DNA of 64,000 nt, from assembly GCF_026341855.1 (NCBI RefSeq), contig NZ_JAPENW010000001.1:7059001-7123000 (forward strand), written 5' to 3'. The translations under genes and the position numbers were made by a program. The stretch comes from Streptomyces sp. NBC_00568 (lineage in GTDB: Bacteria > Actinomycetota > Actinomycetes > Streptomycetales > Streptomycetaceae). This document shows positions 9,334 to 17,263 of this stretch, piece by piece. Each line of letters begins with the position of its first letter. Within the stretch, counting starts at the first letter, position 1. Under the pieces are notes generated by a model, which saw nothing but the letters and a program-made list of their open reading frames with translations, made no database searches and had not been told where the DNA came from.

Positions 9334-9379
9334 GGGCCGACCGGGGCCGATTCCACGGTTGGAAAGGGTCGTTCAGCCC
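9334..9379. promoter_or_regulatory. Probable pair of DevR/OsdR-type half-conserved sites
   Basis: GGGCCGACCGGGGC (9334-9347) and GGGTCGTTCAGCCC (9366-9379) lie between the divergent membrane-protein and nitroreductase genes. Their centres are 32 bp apart, not the usual 20, and the first is imperfect. One could serve each direction. Confidence 0.45.
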
Positions 9380-9503
9380 AACGGACGGCGAGGCCCGACG
9401 GAGCCCTGCCCAGGTCTTTCGCCCCCTGCCGGGAGTGAGGCGCGGGCGCCCATGCTCGTAGGACGGAACCAGCCGTCCCACGCCCGCACGCGAGGAGGGC
9501 ATC

Positions 9504-10493
9504 ATGACGAACGCGACCTTCGGCGCCGCGCTTGTGGAGACCTGTGTCTCCGCCGCGGTCGCCGCACCCTCGATCCACAACACCCAGCCGTGGCGCTTCG
9601 GGCTGGACTCCGAGACAGTGACCTTCGAGGTGCGTGCCGATCCCGCACGAGGCATGAGGCACACGGACCCCACGGGCCGGGCCCTGCTCCTTTCCGTAGG
9701 AGCCTGCGTGTTCAATCTCCGGGTTGCGCTCGCCCACTTCGGTTGGTCACCTGTCACACGTCTGCTGCCCGGTCCCGACGACCCCGGCCTGCTCGCCACG
9801 GTGCGGCCCTCCGGGCTCACCACCAGGCAGGGGCCGGAGCAGCAGGGGAGCGCGGATCTCTATGAGGCGATCTGGCGCAGGCACAGCAGCCGCTTCCCTT
9901 TCGCGAGCCGACCGCTTCCCGCGGCAGTGCGCGACGAACTCGCTGCGGTGGCCCTCGAGGAAGGCGCATCTCTGACATTCCCCGAACAGGTGGACGCGGC
10001 CCGCATGCTGCGTCTGACCGCCGAGGCCGAGCGACGTAACCGCCTCGACGCGGGCCGCGCGGCCGAGGTCCGACGCTGGGTGCACCGGGACCTGGAACCG
10101 GCGCCCGACGCAGGTCTGCCGCGAACGGCGCTGGGATCGCAGGACGCCCGGGAGAGGATCCCGCTGCGCGACTTCAGCGCACAGCGGCATCCCGAACGGC
10201 TCACCGCGCGGCCTTTCGAGGCGAACCCGGTTGTCGCCCTGCTGACCACCGAACACGACCGCCGAGTCGACTGGCTGCGCGCGGGACAGGGCCTCGAGCA
10301 CGTGTGGCTCGTCGCGACGGCATACGGCCTGCGCGCGTCTCTGCTGCATCAGGCAGTCGAATGGGCGGACCTGCGTGACGCGCTGGCCACCGCTTCCGAC
10401 GACACCGCGCATCCACAGCTGCTCATACGCCTCGGATACGGCCCCGAGGGCCCGGCCACCCCGCGCCGCACACCAGGTCTGGATCTACGGTAG
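9504..10493 (+). CDS. Acg-family nitroreductase-like protein
   Basis: 329 residues. The N-terminal APSIHNTQPWRF motif, the RRHSSRFPF segment and the C-terminal PQLLIRLGYGP are typical of the Acg (Rv2032) / Rv3131 group, which resemble flavin-binding nitroreductases. M. tuberculosis Acg is DevR-regulated and has been reported to hold FMN without clear reductase activity, so flavin storage is possible. GAGGAGGGC precedes ATG 9504. Two paralogues lie at 33.5 and 60.9 kb. Confidence 0.9.
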   Translation: MTNATFGAALVETCVSAAVAAPSIHNTQPWRFGLDSETVTFEVRADPARGMRHTDPTGRALLLSVGACVFNLRVALAHFGWSPVTRLLPGPDDPGLLATVRPSGLTTRQGPEQQGSADLYEAIWRRHSSRFPFASRPLPAAVRDELAAVALEEGASLTFPEQVDAARMLRLTAEAERRNRLDAGRAAEVRRWVHRDLEPAPDAGLPRTALGSQDARERIPLRDFSAQRHPERLTARPFEANPVVALLTTEHDRRVDWLRAGQGLEHVWLVATAYGLRASLLHQAVEWADLRDALATASDDTAHPQLLIRLGYGPEGPATPRRTPGLDLR

Positions 10494-10565
10494 GCCGCTC
10501 GGGCTCGGGACCCAGCACCGTGTCGAGCCGGCCGGCGCCTCTCGTCACGGCCGGACCGACGGGAA

Positions 10566-10599
10566 GGACCGTTCGGCGAATGATGGGGCCGGACGGCCC
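10566..10599. promoter_or_regulatory. Tandem DevR/OsdR-type operator
   Basis: GGACCGTTCGGCGA (10566-10579) and the perfect GGGCCGGACGGCCC (10586-10599) have centres 20 bp apart. The pair lies 78 bp before the 18-codon frame at 10678 and about 155 bp before the XRE-PPOX gene. Confidence 0.7.
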
Positions 10600-10677
10600 A
10601 AGCGGATCGGTTAATGATTGGACAAGGTGGATGTATGGGGCAATTTCGCTATTCGAGAGCGGATGGGGAGGAGCGCC

Positions 10678-10734
10678 ATGAAGGTGGTGCTCGACGAGCC
10701 ATCGGACGAGCAGGTCGCCGTCTCGGCGGCCTGA
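10678..10734 (+). CDS. 18-residue leader peptide frame
   Basis: MKVVLDEPSDEQVAVSAA has a strong ribosome site (GGGGAGGAGCGCC) directly upstream and stops 19 bp before the GTG of the XRE-PPOX gene. It may be a translated leader or the stub of a lost gene. No homologue is recognised. Confidence 0.4.
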   Translation: MKVVLDEPSDEQVAVSAA

Positions 10735-10753
10735 CGAGAGGACGTGACAGGCC

Positions 10754-11428
10754 GTGACCGAACAGACACAGGCGAACGCGCCGAAGGATCTGCCGTCGGG
10801 CGACCTGGGCCGCCGACTCGCCGCACGCCGCGCCCAACTCGGTCTGACGACAGAAGAGACGGCCGCGCGAGCGGGTATGGCCCCCAGCTACGTGACCCAC
10901 CTGGAACAACACCCTGACGCCGCGCCCGACCGAGGCGCGCTCCTCACGCTGGCGGCAGCGCTACGGACCACGGTCTCGGCGCTCACCGGCGGAGATGCTG
11001 ATGTGCCACCCGGTCGTGAACAGGCCGGGCGCGCTCCCGAATTCACCGAGTTGAGCAAGGCCGAGTGCGCCGAGCTGCTGTCGACGCACGGTGTCGGAAG
11101 GCTCGCGGTGGCCACGGAGCTCGGGCCGGTGATCGTCCCTGTGAACTACAGCGTCGTCGATGACGCGATCGTCTTCAGAACGGCTCGCGGTGCTACACCG
11201 TCGCTGGCGTCCGGGTGCGTGGTCGCCTTCGAGGTCGACCGTGTCGACGACACCTTCAGCCAGGGATGGAGCGTGCTGGCGCGCGGGTACGCGCGCACGG
11301 TGACAGACACCGATGAAGAACATCGGCTCGCGGAGCAGACCTACAGTGCGCCGTGGAGCGGTGGGCGGCGCGACATGTGGGTGCGCATCGAACCGTATGC
11401 CGTCACGGGACGTCGCATCGTGGCCTGA
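10754..11428 (+). CDS. XRE helix-turn-helix / pyridoxamine-oxidase-like fusion protein
   Basis: 224 residues. Residues 17-75 form a Cro/C1-type helix-turn-helix (LGRRLAARRAQLGLTTEETA...PSYVTHLEQ). Residues 95-220 form a split-barrel of the pyridoxamine 5'-phosphate oxidase-like class, with LSTHGVGRLAV, PVNYSVVDDAIVF and GWSVLARGYAR. The barrel class binds FMN, F420 or haem. Joined to a DNA-binding domain it could be a redox-sensing regulator, which is inference. Start is GTG 10754 with GAGAGGAC some ten bases upstream. The DUF1918-XRE-PPOX protein at 41.3 kb is its longer paralogue. Confidence 0.85.
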   Translation: MTEQTQANAPKDLPSGDLGRRLAARRAQLGLTTEETAARAGMAPSYVTHLEQHPDAAPDRGALLTLAAALRTTVSALTGGDADVPPGREQAGRAPEFTELSKAECAELLSTHGVGRLAVATELGPVIVPVNYSVVDDAIVFRTARGATPSLASGCVVAFEVDRVDDTFSQGWSVLARGYARTVTDTDEEHRLAEQTYSAPWSGGRRDMWVRIEPYAVTGRRIVA

Positions 11429-11542
11429 ACAGGCTCTCACTCGGGAGGTCAGGGACCCACGGTCTCTGGCTGAGGGGGGTTCTCGCCCGGTTGAGGACGA
11501 CCAGCGCAGTACCGCTTTGTCAGGTGAGAGACGAGAAGGCCT

Positions 11543-11983
11543 ATGTACGCCAACGACGGATTCCGCGAACTCGACCGGCAGGAATGCCTGGCCCTGCTCG
11601 TCACCGTGCCCGTGGGACGCATCGTGTACACGCGGCAGGCGTTGCCCGCCGTCCTGCCGGTCAACTTCCGCCTGGACCGTGACGGCGCGGTGGTGGTGCG
11701 CACCTCGGCCTCGTCGGAACTGGCGAGTGCGATCGACGGAGCCGTGGTGGCCTTCGAGGCCGACGAGGTCGACGCTGTCGCACACTCCGGCTGGAGCGTC
11801 GTGGCCATGGGGTTGGCCACCCTCGTGACCGATGCCGTCGAGCACGCACGACTTCTCAGGACCGGGCCGCGTTCCTGGGCGCCGGCGCCGCAGGAGGTCT
11901 TCGTGCGCATCGCCCAAGAGCTGGTCACCGGGCGCGAACTCGTGGGCGGGGGCACCTTGTACGGCGTGCATCCCCCTTCCTGA
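11543..11983 (+). CDS. Pyridoxamine-oxidase-like flavin/F420-binding protein
   Basis: 146 residues, a stand-alone split barrel. PVGRIVYTRQALPAVLPVNF near the start and GWSVVAMGLATLVTD in the second half are diagnostic of the actinobacterial PPOX group linked to DevR regulons (Rv0080-like). GAGAAGG precedes ATG 11543. It follows the XRE-PPOX gene by 114 bp on the same strand and is closed by the hairpin at 12033-12063. Confidence 0.88.
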   Translation: MYANDGFRELDRQECLALLVTVPVGRIVYTRQALPAVLPVNFRLDRDGAVVVRTSASSELASAIDGAVVAFEADEVDAVAHSGWSVVAMGLATLVTDAVEHARLLRTGPRSWAPAPQEVFVRIAQELVTGRELVGGGTLYGVHPPS

Positions 11984-12032
11984 ACCCCCGTCGCCACGTC
12001 CGTCAAGACCTCATCACCTGTCCCTTTCCCGT

Positions 12033-12063
12033 CCGAACGGCCCCTGGAACAAGGGCCGTTCGG
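12033..12063. terminator. Stem-loop, 11-bp stem and 9-nt loop
   Basis: CCGAACGGCCC (12033-12043) pairs perfectly with GGGCCGTTCGG (12053-12063). It lies 50 bp after the PPOX stop and has no T-run, as is common for Streptomyces terminators. Each arm also looks like half of the island operator, so a regulatory role is not excluded. Confidence 0.6.
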
Positions 12064-12192
12064 TGTCACTTCGGGCCTCCCGGCTTCTGCCCGAGGTGAT
12101 GACCCACGAGGAGCATCGTTGGAGGAAGGCCGGCGCGTTGGACGAGCGCCCCTTCCGTCGAACGGTCACTCGAGGAAGGGACGGGTACGGCC

Positions 12193-13022
12193 ATGACCTC
12201 GCATCACATAGTCGTCGGAGTGGACGGCTCTCTGACTTCCGCAAGGGCGCTGGACTGGGCCGCGGCTGAGGCCGTACGGCACGGCACCGGCCTGCGCGTG
12301 CTGTACGCGGTTCCCGACCGGGACGAGGCCGCACCGATCCTGGGCAACGCCGTGTCACGCACACACGCGCGGCATCCGGACCTGCTCGTGGAGACCGTCG
12401 TGACAGAGGAAGGTGCGGCACGTGCCTTGGCCTGCGAGAGCGCGGACGCGGTCCTGACCGTCGTGGGAACACGCGGCTTGGGCGCGTTGACCGGCCCGGC
12501 GTTCGGTTCGGTGAGCCTGAGGCTGGCCGCCCTCACTCAAGGACCGCTCCTGGTGGTCCGCGGGACCACCCGTGCGACGACGGGCAGGACGTGCTGCTCG
12601 GACTGGCGGACGACACGGACACGCAGGCGGCGGCGTACGCCTTCCAGGAGGCCGAGCGGCGCGGTGCGAGGCTCCGTGTCCTGCATTCCTGGAGCCACCG
12701 GCACATCACTCCCGAACTGACCTCCCTCATACCGACGCGCAGTCCGGGCCAGGAACACATGGCCAGGGAGGCCCGGGCGGAGGAGGCCGTACCCCGCTAC
12801 GCCCTCGCCCAACTGCAGGCACGGTACCCCGGAGTCACCGTGGAGACCCACACGGTCCGCGCCGCTCCCGGGGACGAACTGCTGGCAGCGACCCGGAAGG
12901 CTGCGGTGGTCGTCATCGGTGCCCACCGCCGTACCAGTGTGCTCGGCCCGCGCCTCGGCCCGGTCGCCCACACACTCTTGCGCCGGGCGCATTGCCCGGT
13001 GGTCGTCGTGCCCCAGAGATGA
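12193..13022 (+). pseudogene. Universal stress protein, frameshifted between its two domains
   Basis: Domain 1 (from ATG 12193) reads normally through HIVVGVDGS, the ATP loop GTRGLGAL and LLVVRGTT, then drifts into Arg/Thr-rich nonsense and stops at 12720. Domain 2 continues in another frame from about 12585 (GQDVLLGLADD) to CPVVVVPQR at 13022, about 143 residues with the GAHRRTS loop. The break lies in 12560-12590, within the linker between domains. It may be a natural frameshift, a base-calling error, or two one-domain proteins if GTG 12591 is used; that GTG has only a weak ribosome site. It converges on the PPOX gene at 13057. Confidence 0.8.
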
Positions 13023-13056
13023 CCCGCCGCCGGCCGGTCCCGCAGGCGAGACCCGT

Positions 13057-13551
13057 TCAGGCCGACGGGGCCGGACCGTCGGCTGTGAGGCGAACCCCGG
13101 TGACCAGAACGGGGCTGATGCGGACGGCGTGATCCATCGTCCGTGACACCCACGGACGCAACAACGTCCGATAGCGGGCCAGTTCCCATGGATCGGTGAC
13201 CAGTCGCGCATAACCCGTGACGACCACACTCCAACCGAGGTGGGTGTCGGGGTCGATGTCGTCGGCCTCGTACGCGACGACGGCCCCCTCACTCTCGTTC
13301 TGTCGGGTGTACCGGGTCAGAGCGGCGTCACCATGCGTGCGGATGACGATGTCGCCGTCGACCAGGACGTGGTTGACCGGGCGGATGGCCGGCAGCGCCT
13401 GCCGGGTGAAGACGATCCGCCCCAGGGACACGCTGCCCAGGAGCCGTAGCGCCTCGCCGCCGTCCAGCGCGACGCTGCTCCGCGTCTCTGAGGCGTTCGA
13501 CGGGTCATTGTCGCTGGCCATCGCAGAATTCCGTATCGTCGGGTCGCTCAT
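13057..13551 (-). CDS. Pyridoxamine-oxidase-like flavin/F420-binding protein
   Basis: 164 residues from ATG 13551 (MSDPTIRNSAM). An upstream in-frame start falls inside the hairpin at 13620-13669 and is rejected. GSVSLGRIVFTRQALPAIRPVNHV and GWSVVVTGYARLVTD mark the split-barrel family. A Ser/Asn/Asp-rich 30-residue N-terminus precedes the fold. The nearest operator pair (13698-13731) lies 147 bp upstream, with the large hairpin between it and the start, so the message probably has a structured leader. Confidence 0.87.
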   Translation of the reverse strand: MSDPTIRNSAMASDNDPSNASETRSSVALDGGEALRLLGSVSLGRIVFTRQALPAIRPVNHVLVDGDIVIRTHGDAALTRYTRQNESEGAVVAYEADDIDPDTHLGWSVVVTGYARLVTDPWELARYRTLLRPWVSRTMDHAVRISPVLVTGVRLTADGPAPSA

Positions 13552-13619
13552 GCTCGTGTGTCTCCGCAGCCACGCGCGCGCCGGAGATCTCTCGATCGTG
13601 TGGATGGCCCGGTGCCCAC

Positions 13620-13669
13620 GTGAAGGCGTGAGCGACACCGCGGGGGACCGGTGTCGCTCACGCCTTCAC
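13620..13669. terminator. Perfect 20-bp stem-loop between oleate hydratase and PPOX genes
   Basis: The left arm (13620-13639) and right arm (13650-13669) are fully complementary over 20 bp around a 10-nt loop; the arms contain GTGAGCGACACC and its complement. It follows the oleate hydratase stop by 77 bp and would end that transcript. It also lies inside the presumed leader of the next gene, and a related hairpin sits in the same position before adhE (20008-20043). Confidence 0.75.
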
Positions 13670-13697
13670 TGTCTCTCGGGCCACACCGTTCGCACAG

Positions 13698-13731
13698 GTG
13701 CCGATGGTCCCCGTCGTGGGCCGAACAGCCC
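13698..13731. promoter_or_regulatory. Tandem DevR/OsdR-type operator
   Basis: GTGCCGATGGTCCC (13698-13711) and GGGCCGAACAGCCC (13718-13731) have centres 20 bp apart, between the oleate hydratase stop and the PPOX gene on the minus strand. Confidence 0.65.
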
Positions 13732-13746
13732 TCGCACCTCGGTGGC

Positions 13747-15318
13747 CTATCGACGGTGCATGGTCTCCAGAGCGGCCGCCAGAACCTGGGGGTCGTGATG
13801 GCCCTTGTAGACCTGCGGCGGATGCCTGTCCAGCTTCAGGAGCTGCACCACGGCCGTCCAGGCGGTGCGTACGGAGTACTCGACGGTGAAGACGACGTCG
13901 TCGGGCACCTCGGCGAACTGTCCGATGAAGGCGAGGTTGACCGCCCCCTTCGGGACCACCCGGGGCCGGTCGTCGCGGCGACGGGCCAGGAACTGACTGG
14001 TGATGTACGGCATCACACAGGGCACGACGGTGGAGGTCTCCCGGATCCGGGCCGCCGTCCGCTCGTCGAACGGAAGGTGGTGCAGGACCTCTTCGAGGAT
14101 CTCGCGGCCCGTGCACATCGTCATCGGCTTGGGCGTGTGGTCGCCCGCGCGGCCGGGAAACAGGCCGTAGCCCCACCAGACCCCGACGTCCTCCGGCTGG
14201 TCGCGGTAGACGGGCTGGCGGTTGGCGACGATGGTGAGCAGCCAGTTGGATTCGGTGAAGGTCATCAGGCCGCCTCTGCCGGCCGGACGTCCGCTGAACT
14301 CCTCGAGGGCCTTCAGGAAGGCGGGGTCTTTGGTGGTGACCGTGAACGACTCCCAGCGGGACTCCTTCACGTGTTTGTCGAAGGCGTCGGGGTTGCCGAA
14401 GTCGTCGCGGCCACGGGCCAGCCGGTGCCACAGCAGCCAGGCGTCCGAGCGATGCGGAGCCGGCGGAGGCGCGGAGGTGTGCGAGCCGAGGCTGGAGGCA
14501 TCGGTCATGGACCCGTTGGTGACGAGGACCAGGTCCTCGGGCGCGACGGCGACCTTCTCGTCGTAGCCACCCCGGCTCAGGTGGATGGTCTCGACCGTGC
14601 CACTCCTGAGGCCCGGGGTGAAGCCGAGGTCGGTGACGTGGCAGCCGGTGTGCACGTTGACGCCGCGCTCGCGGAGCCAGGCGGTCAGGGGGCGGACGAT
14701 GGAGTCGTACTGGTTGTAGCGGGTCCGGTGGATGGCCGACATGGACGCGAACTCGGAGAACAGGTGGACGAAGCGCCTCAGATAGCGGCGGAACTCGATC
14801 GCGCTGTGCCAGGGCTGGAAGGCGAACGTGGTGCACCACATGAACCAGAAGTGGGTGGTGAAGAAGTGCTCACCGAAGCAGTCGGTGATCCGCTTGCCGT
14901 CCAGGTGCCCTTCGGGAGTGGCCAGGCAGCGGACCAGCTCCAGCCGGTCACGTTCGGAGAATCCCATCGAGGTCGTGTCGACGATCTTGCCGTCCCCGTC
15001 GACGAGCCGGGCGATGTCGTCCCAGGCGAAGTCCTCATGTCCGGCCAGGATCTCGTCGGTCACCGAGACGGTGGGGTCGTCGAGGGTGGGGATGCCGGAC
15101 AGCAGGTCGTAGGTGCAGCGGAACTCGGCCTCGAACATGCGACCGCCCCGCATGGTGTAGCCGGCGTCCGGCGTGCCCCCCGCGTCGAGGCTGCCGCCGA
15201 GGGTCCGTTGTTCCTCGAAGAGGTGGATGTCGGAACCCTTGTAGCCGCCGTCTCGGATCAGGAACGTCGCCGCGGCCAGTGCCGCGATCCCGCTGCCCAC
15301 CAGATATGCCTTCGCCAT
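13747..15318 (-). CDS. ohyA: Oleate hydratase (myosin-cross-reactive antigen family)
   Basis: 523 residues. The FAD-binding start is YLVGSGIAALAAATFL, followed by FEEQ and the FEAEFRCTYD segment with the acidic residue used for water activation. The family adds water to the cis-9 double bond of oleate to give 10-hydroxystearate and may detoxify unsaturated fatty acids or remodel lipid. ATG 15318 (MAKAYLV) follows GAGGAG by seven bases; a longer upstream frame lacks a ribosome site. An operator pair lies 77 bp upstream. A role in membrane adjustment during hypoxia is inferred. Confidence 0.9.
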   Translation of the reverse strand: MAKAYLVGSGIAALAAATFLIRDGGYKGSDIHLFEEQRTLGGSLDAGGTPDAGYTMRGGRMFEAEFRCTYDLLSGIPTLDDPTVSVTDEILAGHEDFAWDDIARLVDGDGKIVDTTSMGFSERDRLELVRCLATPEGHLDGKRITDCFGEHFFTTHFWFMWCTTFAFQPWHSAIEFRRYLRRFVHLFSEFASMSAIHRTRYNQYDSIVRPLTAWLRERGVNVHTGCHVTDLGFTPGLRSGTVETIHLSRGGYDEKVAVAPEDLVLVTNGSMTDASSLGSHTSAPPPAPHRSDAWLLWHRLARGRDDFGNPDAFDKHVKESRWESFTVTTKDPAFLKALEEFSGRPAGRGGLMTFTESNWLLTIVANRQPVYRDQPEDVGVWWGYGLFPGRAGDHTPKPMTMCTGREILEEVLHHLPFDERTAARIRETSTVVPCVMPYITSQFLARRRDDRPRVVPKGAVNLAFIGQFAEVPDDVVFTVEYSVRTAWTAVVQLLKLDRHPPQVYKGHHDPQVLAAALETMHRR

Positions 15319-15395
15319 CACACAACTCCTCGTCCTCGCACATCGATCGGGAACCGCGCCTCCCACGGTTTCCTGCCGCCAGGCCCTGCGTCAGT

Positions 15396-15429
15396 GGGCC
15401 GTTGGTCACCTCACGGGCCCGGACGGCCC
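15396..15429. promoter_or_regulatory. Tandem DevR/OsdR-type operator upstream of oleate hydratase
   Basis: GGGCCGTTGGTCAC (15396-15409) and GGCCCGGACGGCCC (15416-15429) have centres 20 bp apart, ending 77 bp from the start codon. Confidence 0.7.
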
Positions 15430-15521
15430 TCAGAGTCGGGACCGGCGGAATCATCCGCAGGCCGCGGACAGGCCCGGTCCGGTCGGTGGACGTGACGGAC
15501 CGGACCGTCGCGACCGCCGGA

Positions 15522-15944
15522 TCACGCCGTGCGGGAGTCCTCCGCCGCGCTGCCGGGTCCGGCGGCGGTACGCGACGGCTTGGTCGTGACGCGCCACGGC
15601 GGGGCCGTCGTCCGGTGTCCGTTGTTCCAGGCCTGGGCGGACTTCTCGGTCTGGCGGCGCAGCCGGTCCTGGAGCCGGTCGACGACCTCCGTGCCCGTCG
15701 CCTCCTCGACCGCCGCCACCACCTGACGACCGCCGACGCGCAGGTCGGCCGTGGCCGACCACGGGTGGCCGGCGTGGTGGGCGGCCGCTCGCACGACGTG
15801 CACCTCGCCGGTGACGACGGGCAGGCCCGGCCTCCCCACGACCGCGTCGATCTTCGTACGGGCGTAGGCCAGTGTCTCCTCGTCCACGGCGCCGTCGGAG
15901 CGCAGCCGAACAAGGGGAGGGTCCTGGGTGTTGTCGCTGGTCAT
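15522..15944 (-). CDS. Short ribosome-hibernation-factor-like protein (S30AE/HPF-like)
   Basis: 140 residues. Residues 10-100 have the HPF/RaiA pattern: a first strand (PLVRLRSDG), a helix (EETLAYARTKIDAVVG), a strand with GEVHVVRAAAHH, ATADLRVGGRQVVA, and a last helix with DRLQDRLRRQTEK. A basic, Pro/Ala-rich tail follows, without the long C-terminal dimerisation domain. Such proteins block the ribosome decoding site in resting cells, and M. tuberculosis Rv0079 in the DevR regulon has a related role. AAGGAAGGACC precedes ATG 15944. It lies downstream of the flavohaemoglobin gene by 40 bp. Confidence 0.75.
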   Translation of the reverse strand: MTSDNTQDPPLVRLRSDGAVDEETLAYARTKIDAVVGRPGLPVVTGEVHVVRAAAHHAGHPWSATADLRVGGRQVVAAVEEATGTEVVDRLQDRLRRQTEKSAQAWNNGHRTTAPPWRVTTKPSRTAAGPGSAAEDSRTA

Positions 15945-15984
15945 CGAGGGTCCTTCCTTCGGGGCGTCAGAAATGTCGTGCGGT

Positions 15985-17199
15985 TCAGGCCGTGCTGCCG
16001 GGCAGCCACAGGTCGGGGCCGAAGACCTCGTAGCGGATGCGTCGCGCGGGAACCCCGGCGCCGAGCAGCTGTCCGCGCACCCCTCGCATGAAGGGCACCG
16101 GACCGCACAGGAACACCTTGGCGTTGTCGGGGAGTTGTGTGCCGCTCAGGTCCATCTGGCCGGTACGGGCATCGGGTTCCTCCGGTCCGGGGTGCTCGTA
16201 CCAGAAGACGGCCCGGGCGCCCGGCAGTTGCCCGACGAGGTCGTGTGTCTCGGCCCGCAGGGGGTGGTCGGCGGGGGAGCGGTCGGCGTGCAGGACCAGT
16301 ACCGGGCGGATCGAGCGGAGGGCGGCGAGGTGGGCCAGGATGCCGGTCATGGGGGTGCAGCCGATACCGGCCGAGACCAGCACGACGGGGGTGGTGGCAT
16401 CCACCGGGTCGTCGAGGAAGACGTCTCCGAACGGTGCGGACAGCAGCAGCTCGTCCCCCTCGCGGACGCGGTCGTGGAGCAGGTTGGAGACCTCGCCGTC
16501 CGGTTCGTCGGCGTCACCCGTCACCCGCTTCACAGTGATCCGCCGCAGCTTTCCGCCCGGGTCGGAGGACAGGCTGTACTGGCGCAGTTGGTGCACGCCG
16601 TCGGCCATGCGCACACGGACGCTCACGTACTGGCCGGCGCGGGCCCGCGGCGTGCGCTCGCCGTCGGCCGGACGGAGCAGGAAGGACACGACATCAGGGG
16701 TCTCGGTACGGCGTTCGACGACCGTCCAGGGCCGCCAGGTCTCGCCGGGCCGTACGCCCGCGTCCTGGTAGAGGAGGGCCTCCCGGCCGATCAGGGCCCC
16801 GGCCATCAGCCAGTAGACCTCGTCCCAGGCGGCAGCCACCTGCGGGGTGATCGCTTCGCCGAGGACCTCCGCCATCGCACCGAACAGGTACTTGTGCACG
16901 ATCGTGTACTGGTCGTCGGTGACGCCGACAGCGGCGTGCTTGTGGGCGATCCGGGAGAGCAGCGCGTCCGGACGCGCGTCGGGGTTCTCCAGCAGCGCGC
17001 CGGCGAATCCGGCGATCGAGCCGGCCAGGGCACGGCGCTGGGCGCCGCTGGCCTGGTTGCCCCGGTTGAACATCCCGTCGAGGAGTTCGGGCCGGTCGTG
17101 GAACATCGTGGCGTAGAAGCGGGCGGTGATGTCGTCGAGCGCTCCGGCCACGGCGGGCAGGGTCGCCCGTACGAGGGCGGCGGATTCCGCGGACAGCAT
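15985..17199 (-). CDS. hmp: Flavohaemoglobin / nitric oxide dioxygenase
   Basis: 404 residues from ATG 17199, which has a clean AGGAGG four bases before it; earlier in-frame starts are unsupported. Residues 1-135 are a globin with the proximal-histidine region IVHKYLFGAM. FAD binding follows (RQYSLSSDP near 205) and NAD binding (VSAGIGCTPMTG near 275). The enzyme converts NO and oxygen to nitrate using NAD(P)H. It lies 64 bp after adhE on the same strand and is followed by the HPF-like gene, so adhE-hmp-hpf is probably one transcript under the operator at 20083-20116. Confidence 0.94.
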   Translation of the reverse strand: MLSAESAALVRATLPAVAGALDDITARFYATMFHDRPELLDGMFNRGNQASGAQRRALAGSIAGFAGALLENPDARPDALLSRIAHKHAAVGVTDDQYTIVHKYLFGAMAEVLGEAITPQVAAAWDEVYWLMAGALIGREALLYQDAGVRPGETWRPWTVVERRTETPDVVSFLLRPADGERTPRARAGQYVSVRVRMADGVHQLRQYSLSSDPGGKLRRITVKRVTGDADEPDGEVSNLLHDRVREGDELLLSAPFGDVFLDDPVDATTPVVLVSAGIGCTPMTGILAHLAALRSIRPVLVLHADRSPADHPLRAETHDLVGQLPGARAVFWYEHPGPEEPDARTGQMDLSGTQLPDNAKVFLCGPVPFMRGVRGQLLGAGVPARRIRYEVFGPDLWLPGSTA

Positions 17200-17263
17200 G
17201 GATCCTCCTGGGAAGTACGAGGTGAAGGGGAGAGAGGAGGCGGGCCGGCTCGGCCGGAGCGTC

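Noticed and set aside
12155..12168. CCGTCGAACGGTCA as operator of the frameshifted USP
   Set aside because: Only 24 bp from the start codon, halves poorly conserved and no partner at 20 bp.
13651..15495. 614-codon plus-strand frame opposite oleate hydratase
   Set aside because: Antisense shadow; the minus-strand frame has the FAD motif and ribosome site.
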